Assembly (NCBI GenBank): GCA_018343915.1
Contig: JABRWF010000003.1
Coordinates: forward strand, 1,612,001 to 1,676,000
Reading direction: 5' to 3'
DNA from: Agroathelia rolfsii
Taxonomy: Eukaryota; Basidiomycota; Agaricomycetes; Amylocorticiales; Amylocorticiaceae
DNA: 64,000 nucleotides
Every line of letters starts with the position of its first letter. Position 1 is the stretch's first letter. The notes under the pieces were generated by a model, which searched no databases, had not been told where the DNA came from, and saw only the letters and a program-made list of their open reading frames with translations. Of this stretch, positions 23,840-35,269 are shown piece after piece. A program made the position numbers and the translations under genes.

Positions 23840-24865
23840 TGTTGAAAGATTGAATATTTACAGGCTTCATATCTTTCCAATAATTCCAATGAATACTTCA
23901 AATAATCATCTAACATCATGTCATACATGATTATTTATTTCATGATTTTACAACTGTTCATTGTTGAGATATTAATAATTCTTTACATGCATATATTCAT
24001 TGAAATAATATGCATATATTCTTTTATTTAATATTTTCAATATTTCATTATATCTAATCTTATCAGAGATAAGATCATCATATCTGAAGTCACTTGACTT
24101 TATTATTTATGAATATCTTTTTTATAAATATTAAACAAATTCCATTTAAATATTCATTTCTAAATAATCATTGTGAATATTACTAATTGATTTTTCACGC
24201 CCTAGATCCTTGCTTATAAATTACCAAAATATTTACTAAGCAAATTCATAATATTAGTAATGTTTATAAAATATTACTAATACAGATCTAATAACAGGAT
24301 ATTGAGATAAATGGATACTTTCACTTACTAATACTATATAAATTACTAACTAAGCACATAGATTGCTTACTAAGCATATTATTCAGCAAATAGGAATATT
24401 ACTAAGCTAATTTATAAGCTGATTTGTAAGCAATTTTCCTTACTAAGTGAATTAGATAAGCACAGGATTGGCTTACTAATCTTGTAGAAATTAGAATATT
24501 TTGTATTATATAAGCACCAGCAAATTTGGCTGGAAATGACAAGTTATTTCACTCAAAAAATAGTGAGTTAAATAGTCTAAGGACTAGCTCACAAGTACTA
24601 ACTTCACTAATAGACTTACTAAGTCTACTATAAGACAACAAGCCTTCCTAAAGGGAAAACAAGTAGGTAGTCTCAAAGGGACGCCGGCTAAGTCTTATAT
24701 TAAAAATATAGAAGTAAACTAATCACTTCTAATTTCTTGTAGATCCAAGCCTATCTAACAAGATAACTAACCCTGCACTTTTCTACAACAAGTAAGTGTT
24801 TGGTTTAAACAAGGTTTACAGTAGTGCACACGTGCATTACATTCTATATCATAACCCTTTCATTA
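23840..24865 (+). mobile_element. solo LTR of the copia family (older subfamily)
   Basis: Begins TGTTGAAAGATTGAAT and tracks the complete element's LTR for about 850 bases with scattered changes, then diverges in the last 180 bases. No internal region follows. CCATT occurs just before (23835-23839) and at 24866-24870, a possible target duplication, but the right boundary is uncertain because the end is diverged. Confidence 0.7.
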
Positions 24866-25472
24866 CCATTATTAGGCAAAAGAATTAGTCAGCATAGTGC
24901 AACAATCATGCCATCATGCTCAGTCATCCGTTTATACAATTACTAAGCTTTCCTTTTCATTTCCAAAAGGCTGCGCACAGACCATAGCACAGCCCTTGCT
25001 CTTGTATATAAGAACCCTATAATACTCCCTGAAGGCCTTAGCTTTGACCTTTTGCCTTCAGATAAGCAAGAGCTCATGTAATACATACCTTACTAATATA
25101 ATTTTGCCTTCAGGCTTATTGTCCTAGCCTACTTACACCACCTGCCCTCTGAGTACACTTAGTCAGCTACTTAGTTGTATAAGGACTATGTAAGCTCCAT
25201 GCTCACGCTTTATCACCCCCTATGCCCCATATATCCCCAAAGCCCCTCTTTTGCTTAAGTCCCTTAATAAAAAGGGTACGTGTGAACTTAGGGAGTAAAC
25301 TTCCTTCAAGTATAAACCTTATACATTACACAAGTCTAGCATTAGATATATTTACTAAGCTATACTTGACATATCATTAGCAAACGGTAGCCAAGTGAAA
25401 AGCTTTGTAAGCTTGGAGTACACTAGGAAACTCATTAGCGGTACAGCATACGTATAGCAGTATGAGTGATCC
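24866..25472. other. repeat-derived host sequence of the copia insertion
   Basis: AT-rich, with a TATATAAG-type promoter-like motif near 25013 and no gene. It looks like part of another repeat, continued after the copia element at 34496. Confidence 0.35.
25468..25472. repeat. target-site duplication GATCC, left copy
   Basis: GATCC immediately precedes the 5' LTR and is repeated at 34491-34495 immediately after the 3' LTR. Five bases is the normal duplication length for copia integrases. Confidence 0.85.
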
Positions 25473-26500
25473 TGTTGAAAGATTGAATATTTACAAGCTT
25501 CATATCTTTCCAATAATTCCAATGAATACTTCAGATAATCATCTAACATCATGTCATACATGATTATTTATTTCATGATTTTACAACCGTTCATTGTTGA
25601 GATATTAACAATTCTTTACATGCATATATTCATTGAAATAATATGCATATATTCTTTTATTTAATATTTTCAATATTTCATTATATCTAATCTTATCAGA
25701 GATAAGATTATCATATCTAAGGTCACTTGACTTTATCATTTATGAATATCTTTTTCATAAATATTAAACAATTCCATTTAAATATTCATTTCTCAATAAT
25801 CATTGTGAATATTACTAATTGATTTTTCACGCCCTAGATCCTTGCTTATAAATCACCAAAATATTTACTAAGCAAGTTCATAATATTAGTAATATTTATA
25901 AAATATTACTAATACAGATCTAATAATAGGATATTGAGATCAATAGACATTTTACTTACTAATACTATACAAATTACTTACTAAGCACACAGATTGCTTA
26001 CCAAGCATATTATTCAGCAAATAGGAATATTACTAAGCTGATTTATAAGCTGATTTGTAAGCAACATTCTTACTAAGCGGATTAGATAAGCACAGGATTG
26101 GCTTACTAATCTTGTAGAAATTAGAATATTTTGTATTATATAAGCACCAGCAAATTCGGCTGGAAATGACAAGTTATTTCACTCAAAAATAGTGAGTTAA
26201 ATAGTCTACAAGACTAGCTCCTAGAGTACTAACTTCACCAACAGACTTACAAAGTCTACTATAAGACAACAAGCCTTTCCTAAAGGGAAACAAGTAGGTA
26301 GTCTCAAAGGGACACCGGCTACAGTCTTATCTTAGGTGTAACAAAGTTACTAATTGCTTTCACAAATAGGTTTTATTGCCTTTAAACCTATAACCCAACA
26401 GACCATTAACTTTTCAAACAAGTAAGTTAGTTGTCTTTTAAATAGGTAACTAGTAGATTACAAGTAGTCTACATTACACCATTACCACTAATTTTTAACA
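25473..26500 (+). repeat. 5' LTR of the copia element
   Basis: TGTTGAAAG...TTTTTAACA. A TATATAAG motif at 26137-26144 is the likely promoter. Differences from the 3' LTR are few and all transitions apart from one indel. Confidence 0.93.
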
Positions 26501-26512
26501 GGTTATGAGCCC
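26501..26512 (+). promoter_or_regulatory. primer-binding site complementary to initiator tRNA-Met anticodon arm
   Basis: GGTTATGAGCCC directly abuts the 5' LTR. It is the reverse complement of GGGCTCATAACC, the conserved anticodon stem-loop of eukaryotic initiator tRNA-Met, not of a tRNA 3' end. Drosophila copia and yeast Ty5 are known to use a half-tRNA-iMet primer in this way. Complementarity stops after 12 bases. Confidence 0.75.
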
Positions 26513-26573
26513 TGCCTAAAAAGGCAGTCAGTATAAAACAGGAGTAGCTAACTAAATAATTCCTTTTCTAGTG

Positions 26574-27697
26574 TCTTTCCAATCCAACACTACCTCCTTC
26601 AACCTTACTATTGCCCAGGCAATCAATTCTGCCAATCAGGTTGCCATTGCAGAAACCCTTGATCAGCAGATCATCGAGGATCAAGAGATCGACCATCAGT
26701 GGCTTCTTGATCTCAACAGTAAGCACAGATAAGGAAATACTCAATTAGGAAACTGATATACCTTCCTAATCAGGCTACCCATCGCCCTCCAGCCCCTCTA
26801 TCAAATCAGAAGACCTAGAGGAGGTCCCAAGCCTAGTAACCACAGGCAACTACAAGGAGGAGGAAAACCTTGAAGACATCAACAAGGAGATTACCCAGTT
26901 CACCACTGAAGAAGAATTCCAGTGGATTGACTATCAAGCTTTCACCAATAGCTTTGAAGACATAAGAAGAGAATCCCCCTCCACATACATTTCTATCCTA
27001 ACAGATCTTGAAATCCAAAACAAGTGGAAGTGTATAGAAAGCGTCAGGGATTACATCACAAGAGAAATCACAGAGCAACAAGACGTCTGGTGCAGACACT
27101 TCAACATCCCATCAACAGAACCCTGTTGGACAATCAAGGATATTTTTGAGGAAGCTTTAAGATACAACCCAAAGGAGGAATACATCTATCCAGACCCCCT
27201 CACTCTCACTTCCTCAGACTTAGAACTATCTACACTATTATCGGTCTCCGAATCAGTAAGCAAACTAAAATTTATTTTAGAAGCTTATTGACACAGAAAA
27301 ATATATACAGCTCTCCCTAATCTCTTCATCTTCATCTTCATTAGAGGAAGGAGAAATCAGAAGCCCTAAGAACAAGTCAGTTAAAGACGTCCAGGTGAAT
27401 CTTATCAAATTTATTAAATCCTCCTCATTCAAATCCTTATACCAGGAACTTAAACAGTTACCTGAGTTCAACGTTGACGATACAGAAACCTGGGGATCCA
27501 GTCAGTCTAGACCATACACACCCTGGTCAGTAGGCAACAGAGAGCTCAACGACTGGGCAAAAGAAGAGATTACTCCCAAGGCTATAGACTCATTGTCATC
27601 CACACAAGTTGAACAAGAATCCCTCCTTCAGTTTGCACTTAAGACTGTAAACATCCTTGAAGCAACAGTCAAGCACCAGTCAGCCCAACTTTCCTAG
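26574..27697 (+). pseudogene. pre-gag coding region 1 (extra ORF of the element, N-terminal part)
   Basis: An open frame from about 26574 (now starting GTG TCT; no ATG visible) reads SFQSNTTSFNLTIAQAINSA and runs to 26718. It is joined by a well-formed 55-nt intron (26719-26773, GTAAGC...CTAATCAG) to an acidic frame of 166 codons. The frame changes near 27.26-27.29 kb, then stays open to a TAG at 27695-27697. After that stop it continues in the same frame with heptad-like charged sequence (LEDLTKELRGL, EEERKEICRLI) to a TGA at 27920-27922. I do not recognise the protein; gag and pol lie downstream and are complete without it. An intron in sense orientation is unusual for a retroelement. Confidence 0.6.
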
Positions 27698-28208
27698 TAC
27701 AAAAGCTCCCTAGAAGATCTCACCAAGGAATTACGAGGACTCTCATATTTCTTAGGTTGGAACCAGGAAATCCAGAAAGGGGTAGCTGCAAAGGCAGAAG
27801 AAGAAAGGAAGGAGATTTGTAGATTGATAAATCATCAGGCAGGTAGACTCTTCAAGATCGATTACCACCAGAGAGATTTTAACAAGAAGTACACTGGTGA
27901 GCTAAAAGAATTCAAGGATTGATTTGAGGCCCAGACTAGGAAAATCCTAGAAAACCAAACTGGAACGTCTCACAGAGGTGGTAGAAGGCTTACAAGTAAC
28001 AGGTTCACCCCTTATTAGAAGCCTTATACTTTTAGTACTACAGGTCCTACTAGTACTAGAAAAATCTTTACACTTCAGTCTTTACCTCTTCTTTTATATT
28101 TTTGTCTTGAGCCTTGAGTTTTTATACAACCTTATATCTGCCATTTCAAGTTTCATTGCATCAATCATTTCACTTATTTTTGAATTTTGTGCAACTGTAC
28201 TTTTGTGA
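27698..28208 (+). pseudogene. pre-gag region, coiled-coil then hydrophobic segment
   Basis: Charged helical sequence (KEFKD, stop, FEAQTRKIL) passes by a frame change into KLERLTEVVEGLQV. It then becomes about 60 strongly hydrophobic residues (LIRSLILLVLQVLL..., FLYNLISAISSFIASI...) ending at 28208. If this was once one protein with the preceding region, its layout was acidic head, coiled coil, then membrane segment. That is an inference across a stop and a frameshift. Confidence 0.45.
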
Positions 28209-28379
28209 AAGTAGCCAAGTCCTAGCTACCACAAAAATCAAACATTGTATTTGTGATTCTTTGATTTTCAATAAGCCCAACATAAGTCTACTAAGGATTT
28301 TTATTTTCATACTAAGAATTCTTCAGGTATACTATAAACTTAAAAACAGGCAAAATATTGGCATCAGAGAAAACACAAT

Positions 28380-29089
28380 ATCACCACAACTCTACAGGTG
28401 AAGAATCACCTCAAACTCAAATTCCACTTGAGTTTGAAGAAATCACTCCTCCTAAGAAATTAAGTAAAACTTCACTTAAATACTTAGCAAAGAGGAATAG
28501 GAAGAAATTTTGAAGAGAAGGACATATCACCCTTAAATCTTGTTGGGAAACATACCACAAAGATTTCCCTACACCATCCAGCAACCCAGAATTATACCTG
28601 GAAATAAAGAAATTCCTATTCGACAGTACCAAATATAATTGGGAAAAAGTCAGTCAGGATTTCCAGAACAAATTCTTCACTCTCTGTGCAGAAAGAATAA
28701 TTCTTGCAAGAGTATTCGGAAGATTTGACAAAGTCGAACCCTTCACATTTCCAGACGAAGAAGTAAGAGGAAACTCTTAAAACCAAACAAGGTATCTTAT
28801 CAAAATCACTCCAACGCCTCATAATTGGAGTATACCATACTTCACACTAGAGGAAATTGAAGACAAAGTTAGTCTTACAGATATAGAGAGATTAGACAAT
28901 ATAATCTACCTCTATAATTCAGGACATTGGGATAGCATACATCCAGGTCCAAACCTTAAAGACTTTAAGGAATTCCTAGAAAACCATCACAAGGAATACC
29001 TTGAAACAAGCCTTAACAGGATTATAGAAAATTATAGCATATATCTATATCCTATTGAAGACAGTTTTATATCCTGGGAATTTGTATAA
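28380..29089 (+). pseudogene. pre-gag coding region 2 (ends 6 bases before gag)
   Basis: A frame reading SPQTQIPLEFEEITPPKKLS ... to EDSFISWEFV ends with TAA at 29087-29089, just before the gag ATG at 29096. It is interrupted by TGA at 28511-28513 and TAA at 28778-28780. Between the stops it looks like a normal globular protein, Lys/Glu- and aromatic-rich (ELYLEIKKFLFDSTKYNW). I do not recognise it. No methionine start is visible. Confidence 0.55.
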
Positions 29090-29095
29090 GTCAAA

Positions 29096-32000
29096 ATGAC
29101 TGAAATACTTATAAAAGATATACCCTCAGGATTTCCTATTTTCAACGGTTCAAATTGGGCCAAATTCTCAGTTAAATTTTATTTCCTAGCCAAGTCATTG
29201 CGCATTTGGACAATGTTCTCCAAAGGATTACCCAAGGATGATCCTACTCCCTTACAAAAACCAGATCTCAAGCCAGCAGAAATTCTACCACAAGAATTAG
29301 CTTCAGCTGCAGGGATTTCTTGGGGAGAAGACAAAAAAATCATTCTAGCTAATGCATGGGATCAAGCAGATGATCGTGCAAAGGGTTTACTTGGAGGATG
29401 TGTAAATGAAACTTGGGCAAATATTTTAATGGCTGAAGAAACAGCTGCCAAAATGTGGAATAAAATTTACACAGTGGCAAAAGCTCAAAGACTTGCAGAA
29501 GGTCAAAGATATCATACTGAGTTCTACTCCTACAGACTCAGGACTGATAAATCAATGGCTACACAAATCTCAGAAATGCAAGAAATACAGACAAGAGCTA
29601 ATGCTACAGGATTATCTATTGGTGAAAAGGATTTCATCTCACGCATAGGAGAAATACTTCCAGATTCATACCGCATGATTTGGGGTAGTATCCTAAGAGC
29701 AGTGGGAGGTTACAAGAAGGCCACAATAGACTTAATCCGGGGAGAATTGCAGCAGGAACAAACCATACGTGAATCTCTCCACACTAATAATAAATCTCAA
29801 AGCAGGTCCAATATGTCTAAAGGCCAAAGAAAATTCAAAAAGAAATTTAAAAGTCAAGATAAAACAAATAGTCAGGAGTCAGATAACAAAAACTATTGCA
29901 AAAAGTGCAAAAAGTATGTTAAACATACTACTGACAAACACATAGACAATTGGAAACCTCTTAATCGAAAAAATACAGGAAAGAAAAACTATGGTGGAAA
30001 ATCCAAAACAAATCAAAGAACAGAAGAAGTTGAAGGCTCTTCCGATGAAGAAACAAATACTTCACTCTCTCTGTATCAAACAGAAAAAACACAGGATGAT
30101 GAATTCTTTTACCTAGTTGATTCAGGTACTAGTCATCACTCTACATTTGATTTAAAGGATTTTCACCAGTACAAACCATTTCCTCCTGAAAAACAAAAAT
30201 ACACAATCATCTCAGATGGCACCAGACTCCCAATTAAAGGGATAGGTACTGTCAAAATCAAACACATTAATTCCAGTGGGAGAATACATGTACTCGACAT
30301 TACAAATGTCAGGTATATTCCAGACACCAGAGAAAGATTACTATCCCCTCAACAAATTTCACAAAAAACAAATGGGATATGGATCATTGGAAAATCTGGA
30401 AAGACCATGGAATTAATGATCAACAAGAAAAAGATTCTAAGCGCATACATCAATCTAAACAATAATTTTGAGCTTAGAGGATCAATTACACAAAGTCAAC
30501 ATGCAAAATCTTTGCATAGCTCAGAAGAAACACCCTATGAATTAATTCATCAAAGATTTGCACACTCAGGCAGTGATGTTATCCATAAAATCTTAGGAAA
30601 TACTATAGGTGGACCTAAAAATATAGGAAAAACATCCTATGAAACCTGTGAAGGTTGTGCACTAGGGAAATCTATTAGAGCACCACATTTTCCATCTCCA
30701 GAGCGTACTAAAAACCCAAATGATTTGGTACACTCAGACTTATACTCACTTCCAGTAAATGCCATTCGGAGTAACATAAAATATGTTGTGACATTCCTAG
30801 ATGATGCCACTTCATATTGCACAATGTACTTCATATCATCAAAAGATGAAACCCTTGAAGCATTTAAAAAATATGTTACATGGTCAGAAAGGCAATCTGG
30901 AAATAAGTTAAAAACTATCAGATCAGATAGAGGTGGGGAATATATGTCAAAAGATTTCAACAAATTTCTCAATGACTTTGGTATTTCTAGAGAAACTTCT
31001 ATTCCGCATACACACCAACAAAATGGCAGAGCAGAAAGAGTTCAACGAACCATCCATGAAAAAGCTGAAGCCATTAGGAAAACTGCTGGAATGAAAGAAG
31101 GTTTTTGGAAAATATCCATGGAAGCGGCATTATACATCTATAACCGTACACCTACTAGAGTTCAATCCTGGAAAACTCCATATGAATCCTGGTAAAGAAA
31201 ACAACCAGATATATCAAGGATACAGGTATTTGGATGCCAAGCATGGATGACTATTCCAAAGGAAGGTAGAAAAAATAAACTTTCAGACAAAGCCAGAAAA
31301 ACAATTTTCATAGGATACCCAGAAGGTTCCAAAGGTTGGAGACTTTATGATCCAATTACTGGAAAGATATGGGATTCATACGATATTAAGTTCAATGAAC
31401 ACATATTTCCTATGAAAGAAAAGAAAAAGGCTCAATATATGCTACCTCAAAACAATGAGGCAGATGTATCAGGCTCTGAAACTACCTCAGAAAAAATACT
31501 TTATCCTCGAAAACAAGATGAATACATAGACATAGGGAATATAACAAACCCTATCTCTACAACAGATGATGAAGAAGATATTTCATATCTTGAAGAGTTA
31601 AGAGATACTGAAATATGTGATGAAGAACTAGAGCCAGATAGTATTTCTGGAGCACTTGGAAGAACAGGCAGATTTGGACCACTTGGAGATTTTTCTGAAG
31701 AATATTTCCCAGGTGAATCCCCAACACCAGAAGCAAACATAGATCCTGGAGAAACAAGTCAACCTAGAAGAGAAAAGAGACCTAATCCCAGATATAAAGA
31801 CTATGTCACTTCAAGCCAAATTGAACCAGTTCAACCAACCATAAATCATCTGCTAACATTGGCTGCAGACGTCAAAAATATTCCCAGAACATATAAACAA
31901 GCAATGAATTCACCTGACCATGAAAAATGGGAAGAAGCTATGAAAAAAGAAATGGATTCATTAAAATCTAGGGATGTTTACAATCTGGTTAATAGACCCA

Positions 32001-33442
32001 AAAACAAAACAATCCTCAAAGGAAAATGGGTTCTAAATATTAAATCAGATGGACGTTACAAAGCTAGATATGTTGCTAGAGGAGATTTACAAACAAATGA
32101 TACATTTGATGATACTTGGTCACCAGTCGCAAGATATGAGGCATTCAGAGTTTTACTTGCAATAGCCACATATAGTGATTGGGAAATTGACCAAATGGAT
32201 GTTACCACTGCATACCTTTATGGAAAACTTGACCATGAAATTTACATGGAACAACCCACAGGTTTTTTAGTCAAAGGAAAAGAAGATCAAGTCTGCAAGC
32301 TTAAAAAATCCCTCTATGGATTAAAACAAGCAGGAAGACAGTGGAATTTTGAAATATATTCAACACTTGAAAAGATGAATTTCAAAAGAACACACTCAGA
32401 TGCAGGTATCTACATAAACCATCAACAAGTGGAAGACCCAAATGATAAAATCATTCTTATTTTATATGTTGATGATTTATTAATCATGGGAAAAGTGAAA
32501 AAGCAAATCCAAGACTTCAAGAAAAAACTCATAGAAAAATATGAAATGAAAGATCTTGGAGAAGCTAAATCATTCCTAGGCGTCAATATCAATAGAAACA
32601 GGAAAAAGAAATTACTGTCTATTGATCAAAAAGATTACTGTGAAGGTATCCTAAAGAAATTCCAAAAGGAAAAATCAAAAGGATATTCTACACCAATGTC
32701 AGCAAGCATCCAACTCAAATCTAACCCTAACCAAGTGACAGAGGCCAATAAAACCCACTACAAAAGTATGATTGGTTCACTCACATTCTTAACCATCATA
32801 ACTAGGCCAGACATTACTTTTGCTGTAAACAAATGTGCTAAGTACAGTGAAAATCCTGGAAAAGAGCATTTCACTGCAGTAAATCATATATTCCAATACC
32901 TATCCAAAACCCCGGATAAAGCCATTGTCTACCAAGGACAACACCCAAAAGAATTAACTGCATATTCAGATGCAGATTGGGCAATGGACTTAGATAACCG
33001 GAAATCTACAACTGGATACATTACTATGATGTGCAAAGGTGCAACTTCATGGTCAACCAGAAGACAACACACTACTGCATTATCTAGTGTAGAAGCTGAA
33101 TATATGGCTCTCACAGAAACAGCAAAACAAGTTAAATGGTTACGGAAACTACTAAATGACATAGGTGAAGATATATCTAACCCAATAACTATTTTCACAG
33201 ATAATCAAGGAGCTATTAGCCTAGCCAATAACCCTAAACATGGTGGTAGAGGTACCAAACACATTGAAGTTAGACATCACTTTATCAGAGAAACAGTCTC
33301 CAATGGTACTGCTAGGACTGAGTATATTAATACTAACCAACAGCTAGCAGATGTTTTAACCAAGCCTTTGGCAGAAACAAAGCACAGCTATTTTTCAAAT
33401 TTAGCTGGACTAACAAATGATCTTAGATGGTTAAAGCAATAA
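29096..33442 (+). pseudogene. copia gag-pol polyprotein with one in-frame stop
   Basis: A single continuous frame of 1,449 codons apart from TAA at 31193-31195, between integrase and reverse transcriptase. Order: gag capsid region (residues 1-240); a zinc-knuckle-like motif with spacing C-x2-C-x5-H-x4-H instead of CCHC; protease DSGTSHH near residue 342; integrase HHCC zinc finger (HQRFAHS...CEGCALGK) and catalytic D, D, E (VHSDLY, DRGGEY, GRAERVQ); reverse transcriptase with DVTTAYLYGKL and YVDD near 32467; RNase H with SDADWA, SVEAEYMAL, TDNQGAISL and KHIEVRHHFI. The order integrase before RT defines copia. No gag/pol frameshift is present, as in copia itself. The stop leaves gag-protease-integrase translatable but separates RT. 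Confidence 0.93.
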
Positions 33443-33452
33443 AGCATTCATT

Positions 33453-33461
33453 GAGTGGGAG
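33453..33461 (+). promoter_or_regulatory. polypurine tract
   Basis: GAGTGGGAG directly precedes the 3' LTR, the expected plus-strand primer of a copia element. Confidence 0.7.
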
Positions 33462-34490
33462 TGTTGAAAGATTGAATATTTACAAGCTTCATATCTTTCC
33501 AATAATTCCAATGAATACTTCAGATAATCATCTAACATCATGTCATACATGATTATTTATTTCATGATTTTACAATTGTTCATTGTTGAGATATTAACAA
33601 TTCTTTACATGCATATATTCATTGAAATAATATGCATATATTCTTTTATTTAATATTTTCAATATTTCATTATATCTAATCTTATCAGAGATAAGATTAT
33701 CATATCTAAGGTCACTTGACTTTATCATTTATGAATATCTTTTTCATAAATATTAAACAATTCCATTTAAATATTCATTTCTCAATAATCATTGTGAATA
33801 TTACTAATTGATTTTTCACACCCTAGATCCTTGCTTATAAATCACCAAAATATTTACTAAGCAAATTCATAATATTAGTAATGTTTATAAAATATTACTA
33901 ATATAGATCTAATAATAGGATATTGAGATCAATAGACATTTTCACTTACTAATACTATACAAATTACTTACTAAGCACACAGATTGCTTACCAAGCATAT
34001 TATTCAGCAAATAGGAATATTACTAAGCTGATTTATAAGCTGATTTGTAAGCAACATTCTTACTAAGCGGATTAGATAAGCACAGGATTGGCTTACTAAT
34101 CTTGTAGAAATTAGAATATTTTGTATTATATAAGCACCAGCAAATTCGGCTGGAAATGACAAGTTATTTCACTCGAAAATAGTGAGTTAAATAGTCTACA
34201 AGACTAGCTCCTAGAGTACTAACTTCACCAACAGACTTACAAAGTCTACTATAAGACAACAAGCCTTTCCTAAAGGGAAACAAGTAGGTAGTCTCAAAGG
34301 GACACCGGCTACAGTCTTATCTTAGGTGTAACAAAGTTACTAATTGCTTTCACAAATAGGTTTTATTGCCTTTAAACCTATAACCCAACAGACCATTAAC
34401 TTTTCAAACAAGTAAGTTAGTTGTCTTTTAAATAGGTAACTAGTAGATTACAAGTAGTCTACATTACACCATTACCACTAATTTTTAACA
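33462..34490 (+). repeat. 3' LTR of the copia element
   Basis: 1,029 bp, matching 25473-26500 and followed by GATCC. Confidence 0.93.
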
Positions 34491-34495
34491 GATCC

Positions 34496-34911
34496 AACCA
34501 CTTGTATTGTTAAAGTAGTTACAAGCGCAAGCCTTGACACACTGAGCACTATATTTGTTGTGTTATTGCAGATGCAAATGGTTACTACTAGGGCTGGACC
34601 TATCTTATGCACGCACACAGAGACTTGTACTAAGCTTATTTCTTCTGTAAGCAGTACAAAGCACGCTTACAACCTCTTAGCACTGAGTAGAGAGGATTTG
34701 GTGGGGAAGAGAGAGAGAGAGATAGGGACTCTGAAGACAAAGTTTTATTGTGTTAGCTAACTATTTAGATATAAAGCACTACTATACTTATCTGAAGATA
34801 AAAAGAATGAATCTGAGGTCTTCAGGTAAAACACTACAGGGTTATATACTATTTCTACCTAGTCTGTGCACTGGTACATGGTCTGTGCACAGAGGTACTA
34901 AGTATGATGCA
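34496..34911 (+). repeat. repeat fragments downstream of the copia element
   Basis: Bases 34535-34700 (GCACTATAT...CAGATGCAAATGGTTACTAC, ...AACCTCTTAGCAC) recur in altered form at about 35585-35740, directly after the Cys-rich repeat copy 2. This is therefore a second unit of the same unnamed element, broken by insertion. Confidence 0.45.
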
Positions 34912-35182
34912 ATATTGCACTATAGTGAGTCTATGATGGTATCATGTTCTAGACCCATGCTCTAGACCTGCTTACATAATAAGTCACATGACTAGTGGTC
35001 ACATGATGGCCAGTCACATGATGACTGATCACATGACTTTGCTTAGTCATTAGAGTACTTACGTAATATCTACTTATGTAATATACATATTATATATCAA
35101 AAAATAGAGAAAAATCAGGAAAAAATCAGAAAAATAATGAGAAATCTTAAATAAATTTATAGTACATAGATCAACTCGTAAT
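34912..35182 (+). repeat. 270-bp direct repeat R1, copy 1
   Basis: From TATTGCACTATAGTGAG to AGTACATAGA...CTCGTAA, repeated at 37802-38072 with about 90% identity by eye. Contains several TCACATGA/GTCACATGAC words. It could be a terminal repeat of an older element. Confidence 0.6.
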
Positions 35183-35269
35183 AGTTTGCAGAACCTCAAT
35201 AGTCCTCAAATACCAGCAATCCACCATATTATGCCAATTTTTCATTCTAGGTTAGTTATAGAGGTAATT

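Larger units (their letters stand above)
25473..34490 (+). mobile_element. full-length Ty1/copia LTR retrotransposon
   Basis: The element is 9,018 bp, bounded by LTRs of 1,028 and 1,029 bp that begin TGTT and end AACA. It has GATCC duplications, a primer-binding site, a polypurine tract and a copia-order pol (protease, integrase, reverse transcriptase, RNase H). I counted 7 substitutions, all transitions, and one single-base indel between the LTRs, so the insertion is young. It is much longer than a typical 5-kb copia element because of 2.6 kb of extra sequence between the 5' LTR and gag. One stop in gag-pol and several in the pre-gag region make autonomous activity unlikely for this copy. 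Confidence 0.93.

Noticed and set aside
27271..27295. A 25-nt intron (GTAAGC...TTTTAG) in the pre-gag region.
   Set aside because: It would close the frame but is far too short for spliceosomal removal; an indel is more likely.
29096..33442. Two separate genes, gag-integrase and RT-RNase H.
   Set aside because: Both halves lie in the same frame separated by a single TAA, and together they form one copia polyprotein.
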